Shown: positions 1 to 7,144 of the stretch, in pieces
How the letters are laid out: each line of letters begins with the position of its first letter
Numbering within the stretch: position 1 is the stretch's first letter
NCBI GenBank assembly: GCA_964515945.1
Contig: CAZEWY010000063.1
Coordinates: 1 to 16,255, forward strand
Length of the DNA: 16,255 nucleotides
Direction of reading: 5' to 3'
Source: CAYQQJ01 sp964515945
GTDB taxonomy: Bacteria; Pseudomonadota; Gammaproteobacteria; Pseudomonadales; Cellvibrionaceae
Position numbers and translations under genes: made by a program
The notes under the pieces: model-generated
What the model saw: the letters and a program-made list of their open reading frames with translations, nothing else
Told to the model about the DNA's origin: nothing
Database searches by the model: none

Positions 1-52
1 CGCTATTTTACCAAAGCCGGTACCCATGCAGGGGAATTTCAACAGCCTGTTA

Positions 53-172
53 AGCGGCAAGCTTCAAGCTGCAAGCAAAAAATGCCCATTTAAAATGTCT
101 TTATGGTTTTTGAATTGTCGAACGTTGCATGGACGCTAACGTTTTCCGTCCATAATTTTTGGCTTGCAGCTT
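53..172. repeat. Heptamer inverted-repeat element, copy A
   Basis: The left arm (53-76) reads as consecutive seven-base units AGCGGCA, AGCTTCA and AGCTGCA plus AGC. The right arm (161-172) reads GGCTTGC then AGCTT. The 11 bases at 66-76 are the exact reverse complement of 162-172, with 85 bases between. The centre is AT-rich and holds its own small inverted repeat. The same architecture recurs at 5016-5131 and 11260-11389, with one arm alone at 14592-14619. The centres do not match, so only the arms define the family. No function is known to me. Confidence 0.7.
129..160 (+). terminator. Possible terminator hairpin in the centre of repeat copy A
   Basis: ATGGACG (129-135) and CGTCCAT (147-153) form a 7-bp stem with an 11-base loop, followed by AATTTTT. 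This could end rightward transcription from a gene left of the window, or it could simply be part of the repeat element. The stem is short and only moderately GC-rich. Confidence 0.35.
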
Positions 173-176
173 CATT

Positions 177-208
177 AAAAAAGGCCACCCATTTCTGAGT
201 GGCCTTTT
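177..208 (-). terminator. Duplicated terminator behind the tRNA-Asn remnant
   Basis: Read leftward, GGCCAC (199-204) pairs with GTGGCC (183-188), followed by a run of six T (177-182). The sequence is nearly identical to the terminator at 302-333 behind the intact tRNA-Asn, with one compensatory pair change (G-C to A-T). It therefore looks like a duplicated copy that has kept its fold. Confidence 0.75.
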
Positions 209-215
209 CGATATT

Positions 216-296
216 TGGCTCCGCCTGCTGGGCTCGAACTAGGCGGATTCAATTGAATTCGCCAATGATTAACAGCCGTGAAGCGGCAATCATTGG
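216..296 (-). pseudogene. Scrambled tRNA-Asn remnant with hairpin insertions
   Basis: Positions 217-239 match the T-loop, 3' T-stem, acceptor 3' strand and CCA of the intact tRNA-Asn at 340-415. The bases 241-247 (leftward TCCGCCT) are the acceptor 5' strand and can pair fully with the acceptor 3' strand. Together 216-247 reads like the tRNA with its D and anticodon arms removed. Upstream of this, 262-275 matches the tRNA 3' anticodon arm (leftward CTGTTAATCATTGG), and AATGA recurs on the other side of an inserted hairpin, so the anticodon arm is split by about 14 bases. A near-perfect 22-bp palindrome occupies 242-263. The parts are out of order, so this cannot be a working tRNA. A remnant of a former attachment site is an alternative reading. 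Confidence 0.6.
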
Positions 297-301
297 GCAT
301 T

Positions 302-333
302 AAAAAAGGCCGCCCATTTCTGAGCGGCCTTTT
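302..333 (-). terminator. Rho-independent terminator of tRNA-Asn
   Basis: Leftward, GGCCGC (324-329... paired with 308-313) forms a GC-rich 6-bp stem extended by A-T pairs, followed by six T at 302-307. It lies six bases past the CCA end of the intact tRNA-Asn, the expected place for its terminator. Confidence 0.85.
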
Positions 334-339
334 GATATT

Positions 340-415
340 TGGCTCCGCCTGCTGGGCTCGAACCAGCGACCCAATGATTAACAGTCATTTGCTCTACCAA
401 CTGAGCTAAGGCGGA
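340..415 (-). tRNA. tRNA-Asn (anticodon GTT)
   Basis: The reverse strand folds into a standard 76-base cloverleaf. The acceptor strands TCCGCCT and AGGCGGA pair over seven bases, the D arm contains AGCTCAGTTGGTAGAGC, and the anticodon arm is AATGA-CTGTTAA-TCATT with anticodon GTT. The T arm carries GGTTCGAGCC and the discriminator G is followed by an encoded CCA. It has its own promoter at 450-478 and a terminator at 302-333, so it appears to be transcribed alone. A broken partial copy lies directly downstream. Confidence 0.97.
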
Positions 416-449
416 ATGGGTTAGAGGCTCTGGCCTCTGGAGGTTGCGT

Positions 450-478
450 ATATTAGTGGCCGGGCAGGCCGCTGTCAA
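450..478 (-). promoter_or_regulatory. Sigma-70 promoter of tRNA-Asn
   Basis: On the reverse strand, TTGACA (473-478) is a perfect -35 box, separated by exactly 17 bases from TAATAT (450-455) as the -10 box. Transcription should begin near 443 and reach the tRNA after about 28 bases. The near-consensus match fits a highly expressed stable RNA gene. Confidence 0.85.
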
Positions 479-530
479 CCCCTGGTAAAAACTTCAACTC
501 TTTGATTTTTCAGAACTTATGCGGAGTATA

Positions 531-549
531 AGAAATACTGAAAATCAGT
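531..549 (-). terminator. Possible weak terminator after tRNA-Val
   Basis: Leftward, ACTGA (545-549) and TCAGT (537-541) form a 5-bp stem with a three-base loop, followed by ATTTCT. It lies about 24 bases past the tRNA-Val CCA end. The stem is short and AU-rich, so termination here would be weak. The separate tRNA-Asn promoter just downstream fits the two tRNA genes being independent units. Confidence 0.35.
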
Positions 550-572
550 GTCCTTTGCTTCCCAAAAAAGAA

Positions 573-649
573 TGGTAGGACCGAGCGGATTTGAACCGCT
601 GACCTCCACGATGTCAACGTGGCGCTCTAACCAACTGAGCTACGGTCCT
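573..649 (-). tRNA. tRNA-Val (anticodon GAC)
   Basis: The reverse strand gives a 77-base cloverleaf. The acceptor strands AGGACCG and CGGTCCT pair over seven bases, the D arm reads AGCTCAGTTGGTTAGAGC, and the anticodon arm CCACG-TTGACAT-CGTGG carries GAC. The T arm has GGTTCAAATCC, the discriminator is A, and CCA is encoded. It has its own promoter at 666-694. Confidence 0.97.
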
Positions 650-665
650 CCTGCAAAGGCCGCGT

Positions 666-694
666 ATTGTAGCGGGTGTTGTCAGAGAGGGCAA
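666..694 (-). promoter_or_regulatory. Sigma-70 promoter of tRNA-Val
   Basis: On the reverse strand TTGCCC (689-694) is followed after 17 bases by TACAAT (666-671). The next bases are a GC-rich discriminator (ACGCGGCC), typical of stable-RNA promoters under stringent control. The tRNA begins 16 bases past the -10 box. Confidence 0.7.
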
Positions 695-729
695 TATGAA
701 AAGCCATGATCTCTTCATATTTGAAATCT

Positions 730-764
730 TTCCACAGGCTCAGCAACTACCGAGTCCTGTGGAA
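730..764 (-). terminator. Hairpin directly after the polysaccharide-export gene
   Basis: TTCCACAGG (730-738) and CCTGTGGAA (756-764) form a perfect 9-bp stem, with CTC/GAG pairing inside it. The hairpin begins one base past the stop codon of the export gene. A clear T run is missing (leftward AAGATTTC follows), so it may stabilise the mRNA 3' end or end transcription with help. It is the only candidate 3' boundary of the two-gene unit before tRNA-Val. Confidence 0.5.
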
Positions 765-765
765 T

Positions 766-3333
766 TTACAGGCTACTGATCGCTGCTATACCCAATGCGG
801 CCTGGTACATAATCTGGGTGACGCTGCTCCACATGGTCAGGGAATCAACGCGATCTGTATCTATGGGCACTACGATGGTGTCACCGGGGTCTATATCGTC
901 AGCACCGCGATTGAACCAGGCCGATTTCTCAGGCAGAACAACCTGGCCATTGGCTTTGACAATATAGATACGCTCGCTGTCGGCATTCGGTTTGGTGCCG
1001 CCGGAGCGTGAAATATATTCGAAGACATCGAGCGAATTGTCGAAGAAGTGTGATGTTGGATACTGGACTTCGCCAACCACGGTAACCGATGGCTGATAGC
1101 GGGGAATGGTGAGAGTGTCGCCATCTTCCAGCTGAAAGTCATAGGCCATGGGCTTTTCGAGGATTCTGGGCAGATTTATGACCATACGACCCACGGCGTC
1201 CACAGCATCCAGGTTGCTTAGCAACCGGGTGGCTTCCGCCTCGTCGATTTCTTCGGTCTGGCCCTCCTGAATATTGCTGGCGGCAATATCCGCTTCAAGC
1301 TTCGATCGAAGATCGTCCAGACGTTTTTGCTCCAGTATCCGCAAGTCTTCCCGGGAGAAAACCGCTCCTTCGGGATAGGCGTGGGGTGTCAGGCCGCCAG
1401 CGCGCTCCAGAACCTGGCTGAGGGTTTCGCCGGGAAGGATGGAATAGGTTCCCGGAAACAGGACTTCGCCAGCGATTTCCACAGTTTCCTTTTCCTGCCA
1501 CAGAGGTATTTGCTTGATGCGTAGGGTGTCACCGGGCCGCAGGGTTTCCTGGGGGCCTTGCAGATCCACCGGCACATGTACCACAACGCGCTTGAGGTCT
1601 TCGTCGACGCTGTAGCGCGTCAGTTCCGCCTCGGTGCCCAATGCGCTTTCGGTGAGTCCGCCGGCGAGGGCGATCAGGTCATCCGTGGTCATGCCCTGCG
1701 CCAGAGGGTATTGGCCGGGGAAGCGGACACTGCCGGCAACGGTAACGGTTTTTTGGCGGTCCTGGTAATGAGACTGGATCTCCAACACGTCGAGTATATT
1801 GGCAAGTACCGTGGGTCGGCTTGTGGTGTAGTCAAATATGAAAAGGGTATCGTCCTTGTGGAGCAGCGGGTCTGCCTCTTGCCCCGGGTTTGCCCATGCG
1901 GCCTTTGGTGAAAAAATCAAAATTTCAATTTGTTTGGTTGTCGGGATTTCCCGTTTGATTAACGCGGCATTGAGGTCCGGGTTGGTTTTCATGCTGTCGA
2001 CGGACGCCAGCAGATCGGAGAAATGAATGCCCTGGTGCCAGGCATAGGCGCCTGGTCGCTTCACGTGGCCTTCGAGTGTGATAGCGCCTTCGATGATTTC
2101 CAGAGTCGATGCGACTTCGATAACATCGGCGTTGTGCACCTGGAAATCCTGCCCACGGGATGTACTCAGATCCAGCGTAATGAGCGCTTTTTCGCCGGTG
2201 CCATTCAGTCGCTCTATCCGGGTCAGTTGCGGGTGCGCCAGTGAAGTTAGCCCTCCGGCCAGATTGACAACCGCGGCGGCGGTCGCCTCACCTTTGAGTT
2301 CATAAATAGCCGGGCGCTTTACTTCGCCCTTGACGGCAACAGTGTCCCCCACAGTGGGTATGAAGATGACGTCGCCGGGCAGCAGACGCTCGTCGTCGCT
2401 GGTGTCCCCGTGTAGCAAAAGGTCATAGACATCCAATGTGCTGACAACCTTGCCCTGACGTTTCAGCTGGATATTGCGCAGGGACCCGACTTTGGTGACA
2501 CCGCCGCTGGCGAAGAGGGCGTTGGTCATGGTTGACAGGGCGCTGACGGTGTAGGAGCCCGGCTTCGTGGACTCGCCCAGTACCAGCACCCGGATGGTGC
2601 GCAGAACGCCCATGGTAATCGAGCTCTTGACACCGATCATCTGTTCCGAGACAACGGTATTGATAACGTCCTGTGCCTGGGTGAAAGTCAACCCGGCGAT
2701 GGTGATCGGACCAATATTTGGAAACTGTATATAACCTTCTCGTGTCACCATAAGGTTATGGGTGGTATTTTCCTTGCCGTAGAGCTGCACAATGAGGGTA
2801 TCGCCGGGACCCAGGACATAATCCGCGGTTACGGGTCCTTCTGTGATTGGCGTAAAGGCATTGGGGTCTTTGGTAAAGAGATCGTATCCGAAGGAACGGA
2901 ATTCTTCCTTGTCGATGAATTCCTGCCCGGTAATTTCCAGATACAGGTCCAGGAAGTCCTTTCGCGGGAAATATTTGAACTGCTGTTCGAACAGGCGGTT
3001 GAATTCCTCTTGGGGCAGGGTGCTGTAGAGTTCTTCGAGATCCCTTCTGTCATCCTCCGGAATCAATTGTTTTTCGAACGACATTTGCTGTTGGCCCGAT
3101 TCACCCGTTGCGGCTTCATCAGTAGGCGTCGCAGCGCCGGGTTGCTGCAATTGCTGGCCTATGAGTGAATCGAGGTCAATGCCCATGGATTCCGCCAGTT
3201 GTCTCTGCTGTTGCGGTGACATACTTTTGAATTTTTGAATTTGCGCGGGCGTTGGTTGCAGCGACTGGGCTGCTGCCACTGTGCCAAAACAGCAAAACAC
3301 GGCAAAAATAAGGATGCGGGCGGATCTGGTCAT
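766..3333 (-). CDS. Polysaccharide export protein with Poly_export and six SLBB domains
   Basis: This 855-residue protein belongs to the outer-membrane polysaccharide export (OPX, Wza-like) superfamily, which forms the channel that passes capsule or exopolysaccharide across the outer membrane. Residues 1-22 look like a signal peptide (AAA-Q cleavage). No lipobox cysteine is evident, unlike in Wza. The Poly_export domain lies at about 168-245 (DYVLGPGDTLIVQLYG). SLBB-type repeats with the G-x-V-x-x-P-x-x-Y pattern start near residues 252, 335, 421, 533, 621 and 753. Residues 662-707 are highly charged and probably helical, and 832-855 may be an amphipathic helix like the one with which Wza crosses the membrane. 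The length is more than twice that of Wza, as in WbfF-like multi-SLBB proteins. AGGAAA sits six bases before the ATG. It is preceded by a Wzi-family gene on the same strand, 59 bases upstream, probably in one transcript. Confidence 0.9.
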   Translation of the reverse strand: MTRSARILIFAVFCCFGTVAAAQSLQPTPAQIQKFKSMSPQQQRQLAESMGIDLDSLIGQQLQQPGAATPTDEAATGESGQQQMSFEKQLIPEDDRRDLEELYSTLPQEEFNRLFEQQFKYFPRKDFLDLYLEITGQEFIDKEEFRSFGYDLFTKDPNAFTPITEGPVTADYVLGPGDTLIVQLYGKENTTHNLMVTREGYIQFPNIGPITIAGLTFTQAQDVINTVVSEQMIGVKSSITMGVLRTIRVLVLGESTKPGSYTVSALSTMTNALFASGGVTKVGSLRNIQLKRQGKVVSTLDVYDLLLHGDTSDDERLLPGDVIFIPTVGDTVAVKGEVKRPAIYELKGEATAAAVVNLAGGLTSLAHPQLTRIERLNGTGEKALITLDLSTSRGQDFQVHNADVIEVASTLEIIEGAITLEGHVKRPGAYAWHQGIHFSDLLASVDSMKTNPDLNAALIKREIPTTKQIEILIFSPKAAWANPGQEADPLLHKDDTLFIFDYTTSRPTVLANILDVLEIQSHYQDRQKTVTVAGSVRFPGQYPLAQGMTTDDLIALAGGLTESALGTEAELTRYSVDEDLKRVVVHVPVDLQGPQETLRPGDTLRIKQIPLWQEKETVEIAGEVLFPGTYSILPGETLSQVLERAGGLTPHAYPEGAVFSREDLRILEQKRLDDLRSKLEADIAASNIQEGQTEEIDEAEATRLLSNLDAVDAVGRMVINLPRILEKPMAYDFQLEDGDTLTIPRYQPSVTVVGEVQYPTSHFFDNSLDVFEYISRSGGTKPNADSERIYIVKANGQVVLPEKSAWFNRGADDIDPGDTIVVPIDTDRVDSLTMWSSVTQIMYQAALGIAAISSL

Positions 3334-3392
3334 GAAGTTTCCTGTGACTAACGTGCAAGCAAAATAATGGTTATGCTCGGTTCAGAATTATA

Positions 3393-4904
3393 TTAGAGGC
3401 GCAACTTATAGGTAATATAAACGCCGGTTTCTATAGGTTGTTCGCGTATTCGCAGAACTTGATCGTAATATTGGCCACCAATACTGAGCTGGCTCCGGCG
3501 GGTAACCGGCAGTGAGTAAGACGCCGTAGCATACCAAAGGTCGATGCGCTCGGCACCGAAGATGTTGCCGCCGTAGCTGCGGTTGCTGCCGTCGACATTG
3601 ATTTTACCGGAACCGAGGGTCCAGCTTAAATGGTGGCCATTGGCCAGATTGTGCAGGCCCTTGAGGACCAGGAGTTCACTGTCGTTATCTGTTGAGGCGC
3701 CCAGAGGACGACCGTGATAGCGATAGCCGGACTGGTAGAGAGGATGCTCGTAGGCCACATTGGGGGTGCCGCCCTTGTTGAATTCCATGGTCGTATTGCT
3801 GGCTTCCAGAGCCAGACGGTTGTGGGTAGGCCCCCAAGCGAAGCTGGTTTCCAGACCCGCCATGCCCAGAAATTTGTAGGGCATGCCACCGGCTTCGTCC
3901 TCCCCAATCATCTGGCCGTAAAATGCCGTGGCTACGCCTCCGAAGCTGTGGCCAAGGCGCCAGTCCACGCCGCCCAGCTGGTTTCCAGGTTCATTGGAGC
4001 CATCGGCGGCTACATACTTGGAGCCGCGATTGTCCTTGCCGGTAAACATCTTCCAGAAGGTCGCCAGGTCTTCCGGGCGACCCTCGCCGCCCAATTGCGC
4101 GGTGCGGGAAAAGCCGAGTTCCAGCTGTCGGAAGGGCTTGAAGCTGACCCGCATGCCGAACAGCTTGGCGTGGGGCGTCGCGCGATTGCCTTCGAGCTGG
4201 TTGAGGAACAGACGCAGATCCCAGGGGCCCAACCACTTCAGAATGGGCAGGTCGAAGGCCCGGGTGTCCGCGCGGTTGATAAAGAAACCCGGAGCGGGGC
4301 GTGCCGTGTTGGATAGGATCAGGCTCGACTGCCACCCCGGGCCCCACCAGCGATCAATGGCACCGGCGCCGAAGACCCAGTTTCCCCATATGCCCGCGAG
4401 ATAGGAGCCATCCGCCCGGTATTGATGGTCATCGAGGGGGTCGCCAACCGCCGATGCCTGGAGTTTTACCGCCCAGTGATTGCCGGTATAACTGGCATAG
4501 CTGCGGCTTTCGAGTCTCTCCCGGGAATCGGTGGCGTAATCAGTCAATCCAGGGCGACTGCTGTTGGCGCTGATCTGCTGGCCTCCGCTCACATCCCGCC
4601 GTGCGCGACGCAACTCGTGGCGGAGGTATTGATAAGACCAGAGTTCCGCTTCGGACAGGTTCGACAGCTTTATGTCATTGAGTTCGCGATTGACCCCGCT
4701 CCACATGAGCGGCCAACTGGTCAGGGGCAGGTTGATCTGGCCACCATCCGCCAAAACCTGCAGGTGATGGCGGCTGCGTTCATCGCCAGCGTCTATCCAG
4801 GGTTCCGCCATGGTCGGAGCGGCTTGGGCCAGCGAGAAAAGCGTGCCCGTGACATAAAGGACGAGGTGCTGTCGGCGTGGTAATTTCAAAGTCAATCCAT
4901 TCAT
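3393..4904 (-). CDS. Capsule assembly Wzi family outer-membrane protein
   Basis: Wzi is an 18-stranded outer-membrane beta-barrel lectin that anchors capsular polysaccharide to the cell surface. This product (503 residues) shows a signal peptide ending near TMA-EPW, then the Wzi pattern: a helical start (HLQVLADGGQINLPLTSWPL), many alternating aromatic strands, GNWVFGAGAIDRWWGPGW, and a terminal aromatic strand (YITYKLRL) typical of barrels. An open frame continues upstream to an ATG at 4955. I chose 4904 because the best promoter (4954-4981) would start RNA near 4947, downstream of that ATG, and because MNGLTLKLPRRQ begins a normal signal peptide. The ribosome-binding site is weak. It forms a unit with the SLBB export gene that follows. 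No glycosyltransferases or polymerase lie beside them, so the polysaccharide itself must be encoded elsewhere. Confidence 0.85.
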   Translation of the reverse strand: MNGLTLKLPRRQHLVLYVTGTLFSLAQAAPTMAEPWIDAGDERSRHHLQVLADGGQINLPLTSWPLMWSGVNRELNDIKLSNLSEAELWSYQYLRHELRRARRDVSGGQQISANSSRPGLTDYATDSRERLESRSYASYTGNHWAVKLQASAVGDPLDDHQYRADGSYLAGIWGNWVFGAGAIDRWWGPGWQSSLILSNTARPAPGFFINRADTRAFDLPILKWLGPWDLRLFLNQLEGNRATPHAKLFGMRVSFKPFRQLELGFSRTAQLGGEGRPEDLATFWKMFTGKDNRGSKYVAADGSNEPGNQLGGVDWRLGHSFGGVATAFYGQMIGEDEAGGMPYKFLGMAGLETSFAWGPTHNRLALEASNTTMEFNKGGTPNVAYEHPLYQSGYRYHGRPLGASTDNDSELLVLKGLHNLANGHHLSWTLGSGKINVDGSNRSYGGNIFGAERIDLWYATASYSLPVTRRSQLSIGGQYYDQVLRIREQPIETGVYITYKLRL

Positions 4905-4953
4905 TTTATCGTGACAGTCAGCAGCGTGGCGGCGGCAGCGGTGGAGAGACTGC

Positions 4954-4981
4954 ATCTTAGGGGTTTTTTTTTGTCAGTCAA
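4954..4981 (-). promoter_or_regulatory. Promoter of the Wzi/SLBB unit with an A9 spacer tract
   Basis: On the reverse strand TTGACT (4976-4981) matches the -35 consensus at five of six positions. TAAGAT (4954-4959) is a fair -10 box. The 16-base spacer contains nine consecutive A followed by four C. Transcription would start near 4947, about 43 bases before the chosen start codon. Slippage in the A9 run would change the spacer length and so promoter strength. Confidence 0.6.
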
Positions 4982-5015
4982 TGGCGGATGTCAGCAAAAA
5001 TGTAAAAGCTATATT

Positions 5016-5131
5016 AGCTACAAGCTACAAGCTACAAGAGGCAAGCGAGCAAGAGCAGGGCTGCGCCGTTGTCAGAAGTTTTGGCTTGCGGCTTGCGGCC
5101 TATGGCTTGTCGCTTGCAGCTCGCAGCTTGC
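5016..5131. repeat. Heptamer inverted-repeat element, copy B
   Basis: The left arm has three AGCTACA units in register (5016-5036), then degenerate units (AGAGGCA, AGCGAGCA) to about 5053. The right arm has seven in-register units from 5083 to 5131: GGCTTGC twice, GGCCTAT, GGCTTGT, CGCTTGC, AGCTCGC and AGCTTGC. The arms are largely complementary and could form a long imperfect hairpin. The element fills most of the space between the divergent wzi-type gene and thrS, and its right end overlaps the thrS promoter. Confidence 0.75.
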
Positions 5132-5142
5132 CCCCCTATACT
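5114..5142 (+). promoter_or_regulatory. Probable thrS promoter
   Basis: TTGCAG (5114-5119) is followed after exactly 17 bases by TATACT (5137-5142), a good sigma-70 pair, then a GC-rich stretch. Transcription would begin near 5149 and leave a leader of about 57 bases before the thrS ATG. The -35 box lies inside the heptamer repeat array. E. coli thrS has a structured leader used for autoregulation; the leader here is too short to hold the same multi-domain operator. Confidence 0.6.
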
Positions 5143-5205
5143 GCGTCGCCTGAAATTTGTCTCACGTGGCCTTTGGTAGGGGTCACCACTGAAAAAGGAA
5201 ACTCC

Positions 5206-7137
5206 ATGCCTGTTATTACCCTTCCCGATGGTTCCCAGCGCGTTTACGAAAAGCCCGTGAGTGTACTTGATGTCGCCACCGATATAGGTCCGGGTCTTGC
5301 CAAGGCAACGCTGGCCGGCCAGGTGGATGGCAGGGACGTTGATGCAGCTTATCTGATAGACACTGATGCGAGTCTCTCCATAGTCACCGCCAAATCCGAT
5401 GAAGGCCTGGATGTTATTCGACATTCGACCGCTCACCTGCTCGCCCAGGCGGTGAAAGAACTGTTTCCGGATGCCCAGGTAACCATTGGCCCGGTTATCG
5501 AAAATGGCTTCTATTACGATTTTTCCTACGAGCGTCCCTTTACGCCTGAAGATCTTGAAGCCATAGAGAACAAGATGGCGGAGTTGGCCAAGGCCGACTT
5601 GCCAGTCTCCCGCCGCGTGCTGTCGCGCGACCAGGCAGTAGAGTATTTCCGTGGCATCGGCGAAGACTATAAAGCGGAAATCATAGAAGGTATTCCCGCG
5701 GATCAAGAGCTTTCCTTATATAGGCAGGGAGACTTCGAAGACCTGTGCCGCGGGCCTCACGTGCCGTCCACGGGGGCGCTCCAGTACTTCAAGTTGATGA
5801 AGGTGGCTGGTGCCTACTGGCGTGGTGACTCCAACAACGAGATGCTCCAGCGCATCTACGGTACTGCCTGGGCCAGCAAGAAGGACCTCAAAGCCTACCT
5901 GAATCGGCTCGAGGAAGCCGAGAAGCGCGACCATCGCAAACTGGGCAAGAAACACGACCTCTTCCATATTCAGGAGGAGGCTCCAGGTATGGTCTTCTGG
6001 CATCCCAAGGGCTGGACCGTGTATACCGCGATTGAGTCCTATATGCGCGAGGTGCAGCGCGCCAACGGCTATCAGGAGATCAAAACGCCCCAGGTGGTGG
6101 ATCGCAGCCTGTGGGAGAAATCCGGCCACTGGGATAAATTCCGCGACAATATGTTTACCGTCGAGTCGGAAGCGCGGGATTATGCGGTCAAGCCGATGAA
6201 CTGCCCCTGTCATGTGCAGGTCTTCAATCAGGGGCTCAAGAGTTACCGCGACTTGCCGCTACGCCTGGCGGAATTTGGCAGTTGTCACCGCAACGAGGCC
6301 TCGGGTACCTTGCAGGGCCTGATGCGCGTGCGCGGTTTTGTTCAGGACGACGCCCATATCTTCTGTTCCGAAGCCATGATTCAGCAGGAAGTCTCGGTTT
6401 TCACCGATCTGCTTTACCAGGTCTATGCCGACTTCGGTTTTACCGACATTATTATTCGCCTGTCCACGCGCCCCGAGCAGCGGGTGGGCAGTGACGAGGG
6501 CTGGGACAAGGCCGAGAAGGCGCTGGCCGAGGCGCTGAACGCCAAGGGGCTCGACTGGCAGGAATTGCCGGGAGAGGGCGCCTTCTACGGACCCAAGATC
6601 GAGTTTTCGTTGAAGGACTGCATTGGCCGCGTCTGGCAGTGCGGCACCATTCAGGTGGATTTCTCCATGCCGGGGCGTCTGGATGCACAATATGTGGCGG
6701 AAGACGGGTCGCGCCAGGTGCCGGTGATGCTGCACCGCGCCATACTGGGTTCTTTTGAACGCTTTATCGGTGTTTTGATCGAACACTACGAGGGCGCTTT
6801 CCCCGCTTGGCTGGCCCCGGAACAGGCGGTGATCCTGAATATTACGGACAAACAGGCCGAATATGCGAAGAAAGTGGAGAAAACCCTCCAAAACCAAGGT
6901 TTTCGGGTCATTTCCGACTTGAGAAATGAGAAGATCGGCTTTAAAATCCGCGAGCACACTATTCAGAAGGTTCCATATCTGCTGGTTGTGGGCGATCAGG
7001 AGGTTGAAAACAACACCCTGGCCGTGCGCAAACGCGGTGGAGAAGATCTCGGAACCCTTTCCCTTGAGGCATTTGCCGACCATTTGGCCGCTGATATCGC
7101 AGCCAAAAGCCGAGTTGATCGCCAAAAGGCTGAGTAA
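5206..7137 (+). CDS. thrS: Threonyl-tRNA synthetase
   Basis: The enzyme charges tRNA-Thr with threonine in the cytoplasm. The 643 residues compare with 642 in E. coli. An N-terminal TGS domain covers about 1-62. The editing domain has the HxxxH zinc-type motif at H73 and H77 and the DLCRGPHV segment. The class II catalytic core includes GHWDKFRDNMF, MNCPCHVQVF (a family zinc ligand cysteine), the motif 2 region GSCHRNEASGTLQGLMRVRGF, and motif 3 around HRAILGSFERFIG. A C-terminal anticodon-binding domain (FRVISDLRNEKIGFKIREH) ends the protein. The frame stays open upstream to an ATG at 4981, but those 75 codons run through the heptamer repeats and the promoter. The ATG at 5206 has AAGGAA at a proper distance and matches the family N-terminus MPVITLPDGS. 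infC follows 63 bases later. Confidence 0.98.
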   Translation: MPVITLPDGSQRVYEKPVSVLDVATDIGPGLAKATLAGQVDGRDVDAAYLIDTDASLSIVTAKSDEGLDVIRHSTAHLLAQAVKELFPDAQVTIGPVIENGFYYDFSYERPFTPEDLEAIENKMAELAKADLPVSRRVLSRDQAVEYFRGIGEDYKAEIIEGIPADQELSLYRQGDFEDLCRGPHVPSTGALQYFKLMKVAGAYWRGDSNNEMLQRIYGTAWASKKDLKAYLNRLEEAEKRDHRKLGKKHDLFHIQEEAPGMVFWHPKGWTVYTAIESYMREVQRANGYQEIKTPQVVDRSLWEKSGHWDKFRDNMFTVESEARDYAVKPMNCPCHVQVFNQGLKSYRDLPLRLAEFGSCHRNEASGTLQGLMRVRGFVQDDAHIFCSEAMIQQEVSVFTDLLYQVYADFGFTDIIIRLSTRPEQRVGSDEGWDKAEKALAEALNAKGLDWQELPGEGAFYGPKIEFSLKDCIGRVWQCGTIQVDFSMPGRLDAQYVAEDGSRQVPVMLHRAILGSFERFIGVLIEHYEGAFPAWLAPEQAVILNITDKQAEYAKKVEKTLQNQGFRVISDLRNEKIGFKIREHTIQKVPYLLVVGDQEVENNTLAVRKRGGEDLGTLSLEAFADHLAADIAAKSRVDRQKAE

Positions 7138-7144
7138 CCACGCT

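Noticed and set aside
183..363. attL/attR pair of an integrated element at tRNA-Asn
   Set aside because: The repeats are only about 67 bases apart with no integrase or cargo, and the interval contains further rearranged tRNA parts. It is kept only as an alternative explanation of the remnant.
290..478. Reverse-strand open frame over tRNA-Asn
   Set aside because: Its translation (ALAQLVEQMTVNHWVAGSSP) is a well-known artefact of translating a tRNA gene.
5016..5131. CRISPR array
   Set aside because: Units are seven bases long and directly adjacent, without spacers, and no cas genes are present.
4981..5205. In-frame N-terminal extension of thrS of 75 codons
   Set aside because: It reads through the heptamer repeats and the promoter, lacks a ribosome-binding site at 4981, and the family start MPVITLPDG at 5206 has a good one.
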